The notes: generated from the sequence alone by a model not told the origin. 64,000 bases of DNA from Rhizobium sp. BK602 (GCF_014195095.1 NZ_JACIBC010000001.1:496001-560000), one strand, 5' to 3'. Shown: positions 16,787 to 26,037, counted from the stretch's first letter. Numbers and translations: made by a program.

Positions 16787-17781
16787 CGGGCAGGATCGTG
16801 CATGGCGGCGGGATCACCGCGGCGGCGCGGCTCCATGGCGGTCGGCCCGAGGATTGGCTCGATCTGTCGACGGGCATCAATCCCAATCCCGTTGCCGTGC
16901 CAGACATTCCCGTTTCAGCCTGGCATCGTCTGCCGGATCAGCATCTGGCGGATCGGGCGAGAGAGGCGGCGCGCGCCTATTATCGCAGCGGCGCCATCCT
17001 GCCGCTGCCGGTTCCCGGCACGCAATCGGTGATCCAGCTTCTGCCGCGGCTTGTGTCCGGCGGCGGTGCCGCGATCCTGTCGCCGACCTATGGCGAATAT
17101 GCGCGTGCTTTCAGGCTCGCCGGCCTGTCCGTAACGGATGTTGCCGGGGTCGACGAGGTTGCGGCCGGCACCGAGCTGATCGTTGCGGTCAATCCCAACA
17201 ATCCCGACGGCCGCCGGCTGACCGTCGATCGCCTGCGGGAATTGCATGACCGGCAGCGGGCACATGGCGGGATACTGGTGGTCGACGAGGCATTCGGCGA
17301 CATGGAGCCGGAGGCGAGCCTGGCGCCCTATGCGTCTTCCATGCCGAACCTCATCCTCTTCCGTTCCTTCGGCAAGTTCTTCGGCCTGGCCGGTCTGCGC
17401 CTCGGTTTTGTCATCGCGGAAGCGTCCATCCTCGCACGCTTCGAGGACTGGCTCGGTCCCTGGGCGGTGTCCGGGCCGGCGCTGTCGCTGGCGGCGTCCC
17501 TGATGGCGGGCGACACAACCGCCGTCCGAAACCGCATTCTCGACCGCCGCGCGGCGCTCGACGCCGTTCTTCGCGGAGCCAAGCTCAATATCGCCGGTGG
17601 GACGGGGCTGTTCGCCCTCGTTGCCGATGGCCGTGCAAACGACCTATATTCGCATCTCTGCCGCCATCATATTCTTGTCCGCAAGTTCGATTATGCGCCG
17701 GATTGGCTGCGTTTCGGTCTTGCTCCGGACGAGGAGGCGGATCGCAGACTGGCCGGGGTGCTAGAGGACTATTCGACATGA
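16783..17781 (+). CDS. cobC: Threonine-phosphate decarboxylase CobC
   Basis: CobC is a PLP-dependent fold-type I enzyme that decarboxylates L-threonine phosphate to (R)-1-aminopropan-2-yl phosphate, the linker between the corrin ring and the nucleotide loop. The 332-residue protein has the family start VHGGGI and DLSTGINPNP (28-37), NPNNPDGR in the coenzyme region, and the Schiff-base lysine in RSFGKFFGLAGLRLG (about residue 197). The GTG start overlaps the cobB stop as GTGA, and the stop overlaps the cobD ATG. Confidence 0.94.
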   Translation: MTGRIVHGGGITAAARLHGGRPEDWLDLSTGINPNPVAVPDIPVSAWHRLPDQHLADRAREAARAYYRSGAILPLPVPGTQSVIQLLPRLVSGGGAAILSPTYGEYARAFRLAGLSVTDVAGVDEVAAGTELIVAVNPNNPDGRRLTVDRLRELHDRQRAHGGILVVDEAFGDMEPEASLAPYASSMPNLILFRSFGKFFGLAGLRLGFVIAEASILARFEDWLGPWAVSGPALSLAASLMAGDTTAVRNRILDRRAALDAVLRGAKLNIAGGTGLFALVADGRANDLYSHLCRHHILVRKFDYAPDWLRFGLAPDEEADRRLAGVLEDYST

Positions 17782-18758
17782 CGATCGACGAACATTTGCT
17801 CATCCTCATCCTGGCATTGCTGCTGGATCGCATCATCGGCGATCCGGAATGGCTGTGGCAGCGCCTACCGCACCCTGTCGTGCTGTTCGGCAAGGCAATC
17901 TCCGTCTTCGACCGCCATTTCAACGCGCGGCATCTGCCGGATCTGACGCGCCGCCGCAACGGAGTGATGTCGATCGCCGCACTGCTCTTTGGTGCCGCTA
18001 TTGCTGGCTGGCTCATTCATGGGCTGCTCGGCTTCTTCGGCTGGTTCGGCATTCTGGTCGAGGCTGGTCTGGTGGCGATATTCCTGGCGCAGAAGAGCCT
18101 GGCCGATCATGTCGGTGAGGTGTCGAATGCGCTGCGCAGCGAAGGGCTGGAGGGCGCGCGCCGCGCCGTGTCGCGTATTGTCGGACGCGATCCGGAAACG
18201 CTGGACGAACCGGGCATCTGCCGTGCTGCGATCGAAAGCCTTGCCGAGAATTTTTCCGACGGCGTCGTGGCGCCGGCGCTCTGGTATGCGGTCTTCGGGC
18301 TGCCGGGCCTGTTTGCCTACAAGATGCTGAACACTGCCGATTCGATGATCGGCCACAAGACCGAGGCCTATATCGATTTCGGCTGGGCCTCGGCACGGCT
18401 GGACGACCTCGCCAACTGGCCGGCGGCGCGGCTGTCGATCCTGCTGATCGCTGTGGGTGCGATGGTCAAGAAGGGGATGTCGGGGCTTGGCAATACGATC
18501 CGCGTCGCGGTGCGCGACGGCGGCCTGCACCGTTCACCCAATTCCGGCAGGCCGGAAGCGGCGATGGCCGGCGCTCTCGATATTCAGCTTGCCGGGCCGC
18601 GCGTCTATGCCGGCGAGGTCGTGCGCGAGCCGATGATCAATGGTGCCGGACGTGACACGGCAACCGTCAACGATGTCGAGACCGGCATTTCCATCTTCTA
18701 TTCGGCCTGCTCGGTTCTGACGCTTCTTGCCTTCCTGGCCTTCCTCTTGCTGCTCTGA
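17778..18758 (+). CDS. cobD: Adenosylcobinamide-phosphate synthase CobD (CbiB)
   Basis: CobD is an integral membrane protein that attaches the aminopropanol (phosphate) linker to adenosylcobyric acid. The 326-residue protein begins with LLDRIIGDPEWLWQRLPHPV, the CobD/CbiB signature region, has four to five hydrophobic segments, and contains ESLAENFSDGVVAPALWY and the conserved NTADSMIGHK. The ATG overlaps the cobC stop. It is the last gene of the cobABCD operon; no clear terminator was seen in the 120 bases before the L,D-transpeptidase gene. Confidence 0.94.
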   Translation: MTIDEHLLILILALLLDRIIGDPEWLWQRLPHPVVLFGKAISVFDRHFNARHLPDLTRRRNGVMSIAALLFGAAIAGWLIHGLLGFFGWFGILVEAGLVAIFLAQKSLADHVGEVSNALRSEGLEGARRAVSRIVGRDPETLDEPGICRAAIESLAENFSDGVVAPALWYAVFGLPGLFAYKMLNTADSMIGHKTEAYIDFGWASARLDDLANWPAARLSILLIAVGAMVKKGMSGLGNTIRVAVRDGGLHRSPNSGRPEAAMAGALDIQLAGPRVYAGEVVREPMINGAGRDTATVNDVETGISIFYSACSVLTLLAFLAFLLLL

Positions 18759-18880
18759 CAGGCCTCATCCACGTTAACGAATTGTTCGCCATACGTATTA
18801 ATTTAGTATAATCGGATATATAATAGTCTCCTCTTCATCGGAATTGTTTCGAAAAGAAGCAAACGATGGAAGGGGACAAG

Positions 18881-19309
18881 ATGAAAAGGGTCGTGATAGC
18901 CGCATCCGTATGTCTATGCCTGCAATTTCATGTCGCTTCGGCTCAGGCCGAGAGCGTTCTCGCCAGAATTGACCTTCGCTCGCAGACGATGACCGTTTCC
19001 GAAGACGGCGTGTTGAAGTATCGCTGGAAAGTATCGACCGCGCGCAAGGGCTATGTGACGCCGATCGGTTCCTATACGGCCAAATGGCTGTCCCGCGATC
19101 ACCGCTCCAAAAAATATGATGATGCGCCGATGCCTTACGCGGTATTCTTCAACGGCGGCTATGCCATCCACGGCACCTATGAGCTGAAGCGCCTGGGGCG
19201 GCCGGCATCGCATGGCTGCGTGCGCCTGGAGCCGCGCAATGCCGCGACCTTCTTTTCGATGACCTCGGAAGTCGGGCTCAAGAATACACGTATCATCATC
19301 ACCGACTGA
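18881..19309 (+). CDS. Secreted L,D-transpeptidase (YkuD domain)
   Basis: A 142-residue exported protein. A signal peptide (MKRVVIAASVCLCLQFHVAS, then AQAE) is followed by one YkuD domain with the catalytic motif: HGTY with His97 and SHGCVRL with Cys113. Such enzymes form 3-3 cross-links in peptidoglycan or attach outer-membrane proteins to it, in the periplasm. An ATG at 18866 lies in frame, but the sequence between the two ATGs contains the ribosome-binding site (AAGGGGACAAG), so 18881 is preferred. It is short, with only the catalytic domain. Confidence 0.92.
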   Translation: MKRVVIAASVCLCLQFHVASAQAESVLARIDLRSQTMTVSEDGVLKYRWKVSTARKGYVTPIGSYTAKWLSRDHRSKKYDDAPMPYAVFFNGGYAIHGTYELKRLGRPASHGCVRLEPRNAATFFSMTSEVGLKNTRIIITD

Positions 19310-19521
19310 TCTTTGTTTGGCGGGATGCTCATAGCGCGTGGTGCAGCCGCAATGCTGCCGTATCTTGGCGGCATGCCGGCGTCTCGGGCAATCGCGCGCC
19401 AGAAGCCGCGTTGCTGTTTCCGCAACAGTCCTTCGGCAAATTGCCGGGGTCTCCGGTGGAAACCATTGGCTTTTGGAATGGATTTCCCTATGAGGGGGAT
19501 TGAATTATCATTTCAAGAGGT

Positions 19522-19806
19522 ATGGGCGTGACTGCTACATTCGACAAAGTTGCCGACATCATCGCTGAGACAAGCGAAATCGACCGTGAGACGATCACTC
19601 CAGAGAGCCACACGATCGACGACCTCGGCATCGACAGCCTCGACTTCCTGGACATCGTTTTTGCCATCGACAAGGAATTCGGCATCAAGATTCCGCTGGA
19701 ACAGTGGACCCAGGAAGTCAACGAAGGCAAGGTTTCGACCGAGGAATATTTCGTCCTCAAGAATCTCTGCGCCAAGATCGACGAACTGCGCGCCGCCAAG
19801 GGCTGA
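19522..19806 (+). CDS. acpXL: Special acyl carrier protein AcpXL
   Basis: AcpXL carries the very-long-chain (C28) 27-hydroxy fatty acid that rhizobia add to lipid A. The 94-residue protein has the phosphopantetheine site DSLDFLD with Ser39, and the overall sequence ([19 protein letters not shown]) matches AcpXL rather than the housekeeping AcpP. AAGAGG precedes the start. It heads the conserved cluster acpXL, fabZ-like, two ketosynthases, alcohol dehydrogenase, lpxXL. An intrinsic terminator directly after it suggests that much of its transcript is monocistronic. Confidence 0.96.
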
Positions 19807-19828
19807 GCAACGTCTTCACTTTTTTGAC

Positions 19829-19865
19829 GCCCAGCCGCTCCTGACTATAGCGGCCGGGCGGTTTT
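19829..19865 (+). terminator. Rho-independent terminator after acpXL
   Basis: GCCC-A-GCCGCT and AGCGGC-C-GGGC pair around the loop CCTGACTAT (19829-19859), then GGTTTTATT follows. Placement 22 bases after the acpXL stop fits partial termination, leaving acpXL mRNA in excess over the downstream fatty-acid genes. Confidence 0.75.
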
Positions 19866-19927
19866 ATTCTTAACTATCGTATCCTGCCCGGACCGCCATG
19901 GATCGGCGGGTGGGATCGGAGGCGTTC

Positions 19928-20401
19928 ATGCTGCTGGAATATTTCCAGATGATCGACCGGGTCGAATCCGTCGATCTGTCCAAGGGCCTTTTGAAGGCGC
20001 ATTCGGTCGTTCCGGCCAAAAGCCCGGTTTTCGAAGGCCATTTTCCCGGCATGCCGCTCGTTCCCGGCGTTCTCCTGATCGAAACCATGGCGCAGGCCTC
20101 GGGCATGCTGGTGCTGGCGGCGACCAACTTCGCCTATATGCCGTTCCTCATGTCGGTCGATGGCGCCAAGATGCGCACCTTCGTCGAGCCCGAGGCGGAA
20201 CTCGACATCGAGGCCGAACTGGAGCATGACGGTTCCGGTTTCGCGGTGACCAAGGCGCGGATCACCATTGCCGGCAAGAAGATCTGCGATGCGCAGTTGA
20301 AGCTGCGCACCATGCCGTTTAATGAGGTGCCGCTCGCCGACATCGTGCGCAAGCGGGCCGGCGAGGTCGGGCTCCTCGACGCTATCGCCGCCAATGGCTG
20401 A
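19928..20401 (+). CDS. fabZXL: FabZ-like 3-hydroxyacyl-ACP dehydratase of the VLCFA cluster
   Basis: A 157-residue hot-dog-fold dehydratase. GHFPGMPLVPGVLLIETMAQ is the FabZ active-site helix region, with His in GHFPG and Glu in IET. It should dehydrate the 3-hydroxyacyl-AcpXL intermediate during elongation to C28. The frame is open upstream, but the ATG at 19928 has GGAGG five bases in front. The start and neighbours match the rhizobial acpXL-lpxXL locus. It is followed by a palindromic repeat and then the first ketosynthase gene. Confidence 0.92.
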   Translation: MLLEYFQMIDRVESVDLSKGLLKAHSVVPAKSPVFEGHFPGMPLVPGVLLIETMAQASGMLVLAATNFAYMPFLMSVDGAKMRTFVEPEAELDIEAELEHDGSGFAVTKARITIAGKKICDAQLKLRTMPFNEVPLADIVRKRAGEVGLLDAIAANG

Positions 20402-20438
20402 CGCCACCGGCTTGCATGGCGCCGCATTCTTAGAGTTG

Positions 20439-20494
20439 TTTTGACGCAATTCCGGACGGAAAACCGCTACGCACTTTTCCTGGAATTGCTCTAG
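20439..20494. repeat. Rhizobial palindromic intergenic repeat (RIME-like), copy A
   Basis: The stretch TTTTGACGCAATTCCGGACG ... CTTTTCCTGGAATTGCTCTAG is nearly identical to a second copy at 58727-58780. Its ends form an imperfect palindrome (GCAATTCC/GGAATTGC). It resembles the RIME-type elements known from Rhizobium intergenic regions; the family name is from memory. It fills most of the gap between the dehydratase and ketosynthase genes, so it will be present in the operon mRNA as a hairpin. Confidence 0.75.
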
Positions 20495-20505
20495 AGGATT
20501 GATGA

Positions 20506-21711
20506 ATGAGCAAGGCTCAGAATGATGTGGTGATCACGGGTATCGGCATCGTCACCTGTCAGGGTGTCGGCAAGGACGCGCATGTCGCCCTGCTGACCGC
20601 CGACAAGACGCCGGCAACCATCGTCGAAACCGAGAAGTTCAAGCCCTATCCGGTGCATCCGTTGCCGGAAATCGACTGGTCGCAGCAGATTCCGAAGCGT
20701 GGCGATCAGCGGCAGATGGAAAACTGGCAGCGCATCGGCGTCTTTACCGCCGGTCTGGCGCTTGATGATGCCGGCTTGAAGGACGATCTTGAGGCCTGCG
20801 GCAGTATGGACATGATCGTCGCGGCCGGCGGCGGCGAGCGCGATCTCAATGTCGATACGTTGATCGTCGATGAAGGCCTGAAGCGCAACGATCGCGAGCT
20901 GCTGCTGAACGAGAAGCTGACGACCGAACTGCGCCCGACGCTGTTCCTCGCCCAGCTCTCCAATCTGCTCGCCGGCAACATCTCCATCGTTCATAAGGTG
21001 ACGGGTTCGTCGCGCACCTTCATGGGCGAGGAGGCCGCCGGTATTTCGGCCGTCGAAACCGCGTTCCATCGTATCAAGTCCGGCGAATCGAGCCATGCCT
21101 TGGTTGGCGGCGCGTTTTCGGCCGAGCGGCAGGACATGATGCTGCTGATCGAATCGGTGAACGCGCATGCGATTGGCGACTGGCATCCGCTCTGGTCCCG
21201 CAAGCCGGAAAACGGCGGCGGCATGATCATGGGTTCGCTCGGTGCCTTCCTCGTGCTGGAATCGCGCGCCTATGCGGAAGCGCGGGGCGCGCGCATCTAT
21301 GCGACGATCGACGCGATCGAAGGTGATCGCGGCAGCCGCGATGGCGGCAAGTTCGAGGCGCGACTGGAGCGCCTGCTGGCGCCCGCCAAGGACACACAGG
21401 ATGACGACACGGTGATCTTCTGCGGCACGACGGCGATCACCGATCTGGCAACACGAGAAAAGGCCGTGCTGGAAGCGCAGCTCCCGGCGTCCGCCATTCG
21501 CGCCTATGCCGGCGTTTCCGGCCATGGGCTGGAAAGCCAGTTCCCGCTCGGGCTTGCTTTCGCGGCGCTTGCGGTTGCCAACAAGGCCAAGGTGCCGGCT
21601 TTCGACGCCAGCCATGAAAAGCCGATGAAGGCAGGCGCCCGCAAGGCGATCGTGACGACCGTCGGCCATGCGCGCGGCGAGGGTGTCGCCGTCCTGTCCG
21701 GCGAAGCGTGA
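20506..21711 (+). CDS. fabF2XL: Ketosynthase-like protein lacking the catalytic Cys (FabF2XL)
   Basis: A 401-residue thiolase-fold protein of the KAS II family in the VLCFA cluster. The position of the nucleophile is altered: where active enzymes read TACxSG this one reads TGSSR (residues 166-170), so Cys is Ser. The first catalytic His (HGTST in active enzymes) is also missing, CGTTAITD standing in its place. It should therefore be unable to condense acyl chains alone. It is followed after 12 bases by a complete KAS II (C178/H318/H355), which suggests a heterodimer similar to the alpha and beta ketosynthases of type II polyketide systems, where the beta subunit sets chain length. Confidence 0.9.
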   Translation: MSKAQNDVVITGIGIVTCQGVGKDAHVALLTADKTPATIVETEKFKPYPVHPLPEIDWSQQIPKRGDQRQMENWQRIGVFTAGLALDDAGLKDDLEACGSMDMIVAAGGGERDLNVDTLIVDEGLKRNDRELLLNEKLTTELRPTLFLAQLSNLLAGNISIVHKVTGSSRTFMGEEAAGISAVETAFHRIKSGESSHALVGGAFSAERQDMMLLIESVNAHAIGDWHPLWSRKPENGGGMIMGSLGAFLVLESRAYAEARGARIYATIDAIEGDRGSRDGGKFEARLERLLAPAKDTQDDDTVIFCGTTAITDLATREKAVLEAQLPASAIRAYAGVSGHGLESQFPLGLAFAALAVANKAKVPAFDASHEKPMKAGARKAIVTTVGHARGEGVAVLSGEA

Positions 21712-21723
21712 GGAGTTAGGATC

Positions 21724-23010
21724 ATGACCGCATCCGCCTACAAGGATCATCTCGGCCGCCCGATCGTCGCCGTTACCGGCATGGGCATCATCACCTCGCT
21801 CGGCCAGGGGCTGCAGGACAATTGGAACGCGCTGTCTTCCGGCACGTCGGGTATTCACGGCATTACCCGCTTTCCGACCGACGGGCTTTCGACGCGCATT
21901 GCCGGCACCGTGGATTTCATCGATATCCCCGCGCCGAACGCCGTCGAGCGCTCCTATGCCTTTGCCCGCGAGACGACGATCGAGGCGCTGGCCCAGGCCG
22001 GGATTTCCGGCGATTTCAATGCGCCGCTCTTCCTGGCGGCACCGCCGATCGAGCCGGAGTGGAGCGCGCGCTTCGAACTTGCCGACCGTTCGCCGCCGGC
22101 CGATCATGCCGGCGATGCCTATGAGCGCTTCCTGGCCGCCATGCGCCAGCGCCCCGATCCGGCCTTCCATGAGGCGGCCCTGTTCGGTGCCATCTCCGAG
22201 CGTCTTGCCGATCGTTTCGGCACGCGCGGCCTGCCGGTCACGTTGTCGACGGCCTGTGCGTCGGGCGTCACCGCGATCCAGCTCGGCATCGAAGCGATCC
22301 GCCAGGGCCGCACAAACCGGGCGCTGACGGTTGCGACCGACGGTTCGCTGAGTGCCGAGGCCCTGATCCGTTTCTCGCTGCTGTCGGCTCTTTCGACCCA
22401 GAACGATCCACCGACCAAGGCCTCCAAGCCCTTCAGCAAGGACCGCGACGGCTTTGTCATCGCTGAAGGCGCTGCGACGCTGGTGCTGGAATCGCTCGAG
22501 GCGGCGGTTGCCCGCGGCGCGAAGATCCTCGGCATCATGAAGGGCGCCGGCGACAAGGCCGATTCCTTCCATCGCACCCGGTCTTCGCCCGATGGCGGCC
22601 CGGCGATCGCGACGATCCGGGCAGCGCTTGCCGATGCCGGCATGGCCGAGACCGATATCGGCTATATCAATGCCCATGGCACCTCGACGCCGGAAAACGA
22701 CAAGATGGAATATGGTGCCATGTCCGCCGTCTTCGGCGAGCGGCTGCCGACCATTCCGGTCTCGTCGAACAAGTCGATGATCGGCCATACGCTGACGGCG
22801 GCCGGCGCGGTCGAGGCGGTGTTCTCGCTGCAGACGATGCTCACCGGCACGCTGCCGCCGACCATCAACTACAACAATCCCGATCCGTCGATCATCCTCG
22901 ACGTCGTGCCGAACGAGAAGCGCGAGAAGCAGGTGAATGCCATCCTTTCGAACTCCTTCGGGTTCGGCGGGCAGAACGCCAGCCTTGTCATGGCGCTCGA
23001 ACCGGCCTAA
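21724..23010 (+). CDS. fabF1XL: 3-oxoacyl-ACP synthase of the VLCFA cluster (FabF1XL)
   Basis: A 428-residue beta-ketoacyl-ACP synthase II with an intact triad: Cys178 in STACASG, His318 in NAHGTSTPEND and His355 in SMIGHTLTAAGAVE. It should condense malonyl-ACP with the growing chain on AcpXL, leading to the C28 acyl chain of lipid A. The gene follows the Cys-less partner after 12 bases (TAGGATC ATG) and precedes the alcohol dehydrogenase, in the order conserved in rhizobia. Confidence 0.95.
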   Translation: MTASAYKDHLGRPIVAVTGMGIITSLGQGLQDNWNALSSGTSGIHGITRFPTDGLSTRIAGTVDFIDIPAPNAVERSYAFARETTIEALAQAGISGDFNAPLFLAAPPIEPEWSARFELADRSPPADHAGDAYERFLAAMRQRPDPAFHEAALFGAISERLADRFGTRGLPVTLSTACASGVTAIQLGIEAIRQGRTNRALTVATDGSLSAEALIRFSLLSALSTQNDPPTKASKPFSKDRDGFVIAEGAATLVLESLEAAVARGAKILGIMKGAGDKADSFHRTRSSPDGGPAIATIRAALADAGMAETDIGYINAHGTSTPENDKMEYGAMSAVFGERLPTIPVSSNKSMIGHTLTAAGAVEAVFSLQTMLTGTLPPTINYNNPDPSIILDVVPNEKREKQVNAILSNSFGFGGQNASLVMALEPA

Positions 23011-23065
23011 TCGGGCTTTTGAAGAACAAGACATAACTGCGCCCAAGGGGCGAAGGATTTTTGAC

Positions 23066-24094
23066 ATGCGTGCTTTGCAACTGATCGACGACCGCAAACT
23101 GGAGATCACCGATCTGCCGGAGCCGGAGGCACCTGGCGCCGGTGAAGTGACCTTGCGGGTCAAGGCCGTCGCTCTCAACCACATCGACGTCTGGGGCTGG
23201 CGCGGCATGGCCTTTGCCAAGCGCAAGATGCCGCTGGTGATCGGTGCCGAAGCGGCCGGTGTCGTCGAGGCGATCGGGCCGGGCGTCGCCAATGTGCTGC
23301 CGGGCCAGCTCGTGTCGATCTATGGCGCGCGCACCTGCGGTCTCTGCCGCCATTGCCGCGAGGGCCGAGACAATCTCTGCGAACATGTCGGCGGCGTGCA
23401 TGGCTTCCATCTCGACGGTTTCGCGCAGGAGAAGGTCAATCTGCCGGCGCGCCTGCTGGTTCCGGCTCCTCCCGGTGTCGATGCCATCGGCGCGGCGCTG
23501 GCGCCCGTTACCTTCGGCACGGTGGAGCACATGCTGTTCGACAATGCCAAGCTGGAGCCGGGCGAGACGATCCTCGTTCATGCCGGTGGCTCGGGCATCG
23601 GTACGGCCGCCATCCAGCTCGCCAAGAAGATCGGCTGCACGGTCATCACCACCGTCGGCTCCGACGACAAGATCGAGAAGGCGAAGGCACTCGGCGCCGA
23701 TCACGTCATCAATTATCGCACCGACCGTTTTGAGGGCGTGGTGCGCAAGCTGACCAAGAAGAAGGGCGTCGACGTCGTCTTCGAACATGTCGGCAAGGAT
23801 ACCTGGGCCGGCTCCATGCTGTGCATGAAGCGCGGCGGCCGTCTCGTGACCTGCGGCTCCACGTCGGGCGTCTCCACCGAGATGAACCTGATGATGCTGT
23901 TCCAGCAGCAGCTGAAGCTGCTCGGCTCCTTCGGCTGCCGCATGGAGAACATGGCCAATGCCATGCAGAAGATGGCGCGGGGCCTGGTGCATCCGGTCAT
24001 CGATACCGAAGTCGGCTTCGACGATATCGACCGGGCGCTGGAGCGGATGGAATCGCGCCAGATCTTCGGCAAGATCATTCTCAAGATGGACTGA
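23066..24094 (+). CDS. Zinc-type alcohol dehydrogenase of the VLCFA cluster
   Basis: A 342-residue MDR-superfamily oxidoreductase. The structural zinc loop is visible (CGLCRHCREGRDNLC, four cysteines), and the Rossmann motif GGSGIGTAA with a preceding VHA marks NAD(P) binding. The ATG at 23066 gives the family N-terminus MRALQLIDDRKLEITDLPEP; the open frame upstream overlaps the ketosynthase. In related clusters an enzyme of this kind is assumed to act on the acyl chain (for example an enoyl or omega-1 oxidation step), but the reaction is not settled. lpxXL starts six bases after its stop. Confidence 0.9.
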   Translation: MRALQLIDDRKLEITDLPEPEAPGAGEVTLRVKAVALNHIDVWGWRGMAFAKRKMPLVIGAEAAGVVEAIGPGVANVLPGQLVSIYGARTCGLCRHCREGRDNLCEHVGGVHGFHLDGFAQEKVNLPARLLVPAPPGVDAIGAALAPVTFGTVEHMLFDNAKLEPGETILVHAGGSGIGTAAIQLAKKIGCTVITTVGSDDKIEKAKALGADHVINYRTDRFEGVVRKLTKKKGVDVVFEHVGKDTWAGSMLCMKRGGRLVTCGSTSGVSTEMNLMMLFQQQLKLLGSFGCRMENMANAMQKMARGLVHPVIDTEVGFDDIDRALERMESRQIFGKIILKMD

Positions 24095-24099
24095 TCGGC

Positions 24100-25032
24100 G
24101 TGAAGCTCTTCATTACCCGGATCGTGCTTGCGCTGAGAAACTTCCAGCAATGGCTGGTGGCGCAGGTCATCTTCGGATTCCTGAATTTCCTGAAGCTGTT
24201 TCCAGCCGATGGCGGCATCAATTTCGCCGACTGGCTGACCCGGAAGATCGGTCCGCGCACGCGCCGGCATCAACTGATGCTGACCAATCTGCGCAACGCC
24301 TTTCCCGACAAGAGCGAGACGGAAATCGGCGAGATCGCGCTGGCGAGCTGGGGCAATATGGGACGGCTGGCGGCGGAATATGTCTTCCTCGACCGGCTAT
24401 TCGATTTCGATCCAGCGCGTGAGGAGCCCGGCCGCGTCGAGGTCTCCGGCATACCGATCTTTCTCGACCTGAGGGAGAATCGCCGTCCGTTCATCGTCTT
24501 TACCGGGCATACTGGCAACTTTGAGTTGTTGCCGGTGGCCGGTGCGGCGTTCGGACTGAAGGTTACGGTGCTTTTTCGGCCGCCGAACAATCCCTATGTG
24601 GCACAGAAGGTCTTCGACTTCCGCGCCAAGCGCATGGGTAATCTCGTGCCTTCGCATGCGGGATCGTCCTTCACGCTGGCGCGGCAGCTGGAGAATGGCG
24701 GTGGGGTCGGCGTGCTGGTCGATCAAAAGTTTCGCAAGGGGCTGAAGACGCTGTTTTTCGGCCGCGACGTCAAGACGAACCCGCTGCTGCCCAAGCTTGT
24801 AAGGCAGTTCAATTGCGAGGTTTACCCGGCTCGCTGCATCCGTTTGCCCGGAAATCGCTATCGTCTGGAGATAGAGCCGAAGCTTGAGATGCCGCGCGAC
24901 GAGCGTGGAAATCTGGATTTGCCGGCGACGGCGCAGCTTCTCAACGACAAGGTCGAAAGCTGGGTCCGGGAGCATCCGGAGCAGTGGCTGTGGTATCACG
25001 ACCGCTGGAATATCAAGAAAACTGTTTTCTGA
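24100..25032 (+). CDS. lpxXL: Lipid A acyltransferase LpxXL
   Basis: LpxXL transfers the 27-hydroxyoctacosanoyl chain from AcpXL to the lipid A precursor at the inner membrane. The 310-residue protein is a member of the LpxL/HtrB lysophospholipid acyltransferase group: an N-terminal hydrophobic anchor (QVIFGFLNFLKLF), the HTGNFELLP (HxxxxE) catalytic motif, and RNAFPDKSETEI. The GTG start at 24100 follows the dehydrogenase stop by five bases; the frame is open much further upstream, but only as overlap. It ends the cluster. Confidence 0.94.
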   Translation: MKLFITRIVLALRNFQQWLVAQVIFGFLNFLKLFPADGGINFADWLTRKIGPRTRRHQLMLTNLRNAFPDKSETEIGEIALASWGNMGRLAAEYVFLDRLFDFDPAREEPGRVEVSGIPIFLDLRENRRPFIVFTGHTGNFELLPVAGAAFGLKVTVLFRPPNNPYVAQKVFDFRAKRMGNLVPSHAGSSFTLARQLENGGGVGVLVDQKFRKGLKTLFFGRDVKTNPLLPKLVRQFNCEVYPARCIRLPGNRYRLEIEPKLEMPRDERGNLDLPATAQLLNDKVESWVREHPEQWLWYHDRWNIKKTVF

Positions 25033-25302
25033 AATATTGCTGAGATTCAGGCAATTGTACCGCAATGGAGCAGTTTTGACGCCATTGGCGCAGAGCCTTT
25101 GGTGTTGAGTAAGCCTGTGCTTTCGAAAAATTCGCCTTTCCCGTGAACTTCCCTGCGCCAGCATTGAAAGTGAGGGTAAGTCATGTTATTTGCATTCGAA
25201 GAAAGTTTGGTGAGATTGCGGACACCAAGCTGATATCCTTGTTCATGACAGTTTCGGGAATGAGGCCCGAGGCTCAATCATGTGCGAGGGCAGGAGGGCA
25301 AT

Positions 25303-26037
25303 TTGCTGGCACTCTTTCATGCCTTCTCCACGAAATGTGCCCAGATACAACGTGCGATCAAGCTGGGTGATGATGAACTGGTTGGTTCTCTGGATCGCGA
25401 ATTGGAACCGCTCATTGCGGCGATCATGGCCTACAAGGCCAGTAGTCTCCTTGAAATGTACATGCAGCTCCAATTCATGAGCAATCTCATTCGCGAGGAA
25501 TCGGACGATCGCTCGCGGGTGCTGCGTAATTCTGCATCGTTGTCCTTGTTGATCGACCGCTATTTCGGCGGTGCCAGCGAGGCGGCCGCGGAAGTGTTGA
25601 TGGCCTTCTCCACGGAGAAGAGCGAACACGAGAGCGAAATGCCGAGCTTCGACGAGGACAATGTTCTCAACGATGTCATTCTCGACAGCCTGCCGGATCG
25701 CGTTGCCGTCATCACGCGCGACTATCGCTATCTCTACAGCAATGCGGCCAATTCCTCCTTTCTGAAGTCGAAGCCGATCGAGCTCGTTGGCCGGCATCTC
25801 GCGGAATTCATTGGCGCCGAATGCTTCGAGACCAGCTTCCGAAGCAAGCTCGATGCCTGCTTTGCCGGTGAGACGGTGGATTGCCTCTACCCGGCTACAC
25901 GCCCGGCGGATGCCGGCAAGCCGCTGCATTGCCGCATGACGCCACTGCGCGCCACCAAGCCAAGAGGCGAGGTAATCGGTGCACTGCTGGTGGTGCATGA
26001 GGTCAGCGTCGTGCCGGCGAATATGCTGGTGGCCTGA
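25303..26037 (+). CDS. PAS-domain protein of unknown role
   Basis: About 244 residues. Residues 1-110 are helical and hydrophilic, with no known domain. The second half is a PAS domain (DSLPDRVAVITRDYRYLYSN ... LVGRHLAEFIG ... CRMTPLRA ... GALLVVHEVS). There is no kinase, GGDEF or output domain, so it may act by protein contact. The TTG at 25303 is chosen because AGGAGGG lies four bases upstream; a GTG at 25282 is an alternative that adds seven residues. It is monocistronic and converges with the zinc GTPase group. Confidence 0.75.
   Translation: MLALFHAFSTKCAQIQRAIKLGDDELVGSLDRELEPLIAAIMAYKASSLLEMYMQLQFMSNLIREESDDRSRVLRNSASLSLLIDRYFGGASEAAAEVLMAFSTEKSEHESEMPSFDEDNVLNDVILDSLPDRVAVITRDYRYLYSNAANSSFLKSKPIELVGRHLAEFIGAECFETSFRSKLDACFAGETVDCLYPATRPADAGKPLHCRMTPLRATKPRGEVIGALLVVHEVSVVPANMLVA

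Noticed and set aside
20506..21711. Cys-less ketosynthase as a pseudogene
   Set aside because: The frame is intact over 401 residues, sits in a coupled cluster and keeps family structure, so it is more likely a non-catalytic partner.
20491..23292. 933-codon minus-strand ORF
   Set aside because: Antisense shadow of the two ketosynthase genes; no ribosome-binding site or domain.
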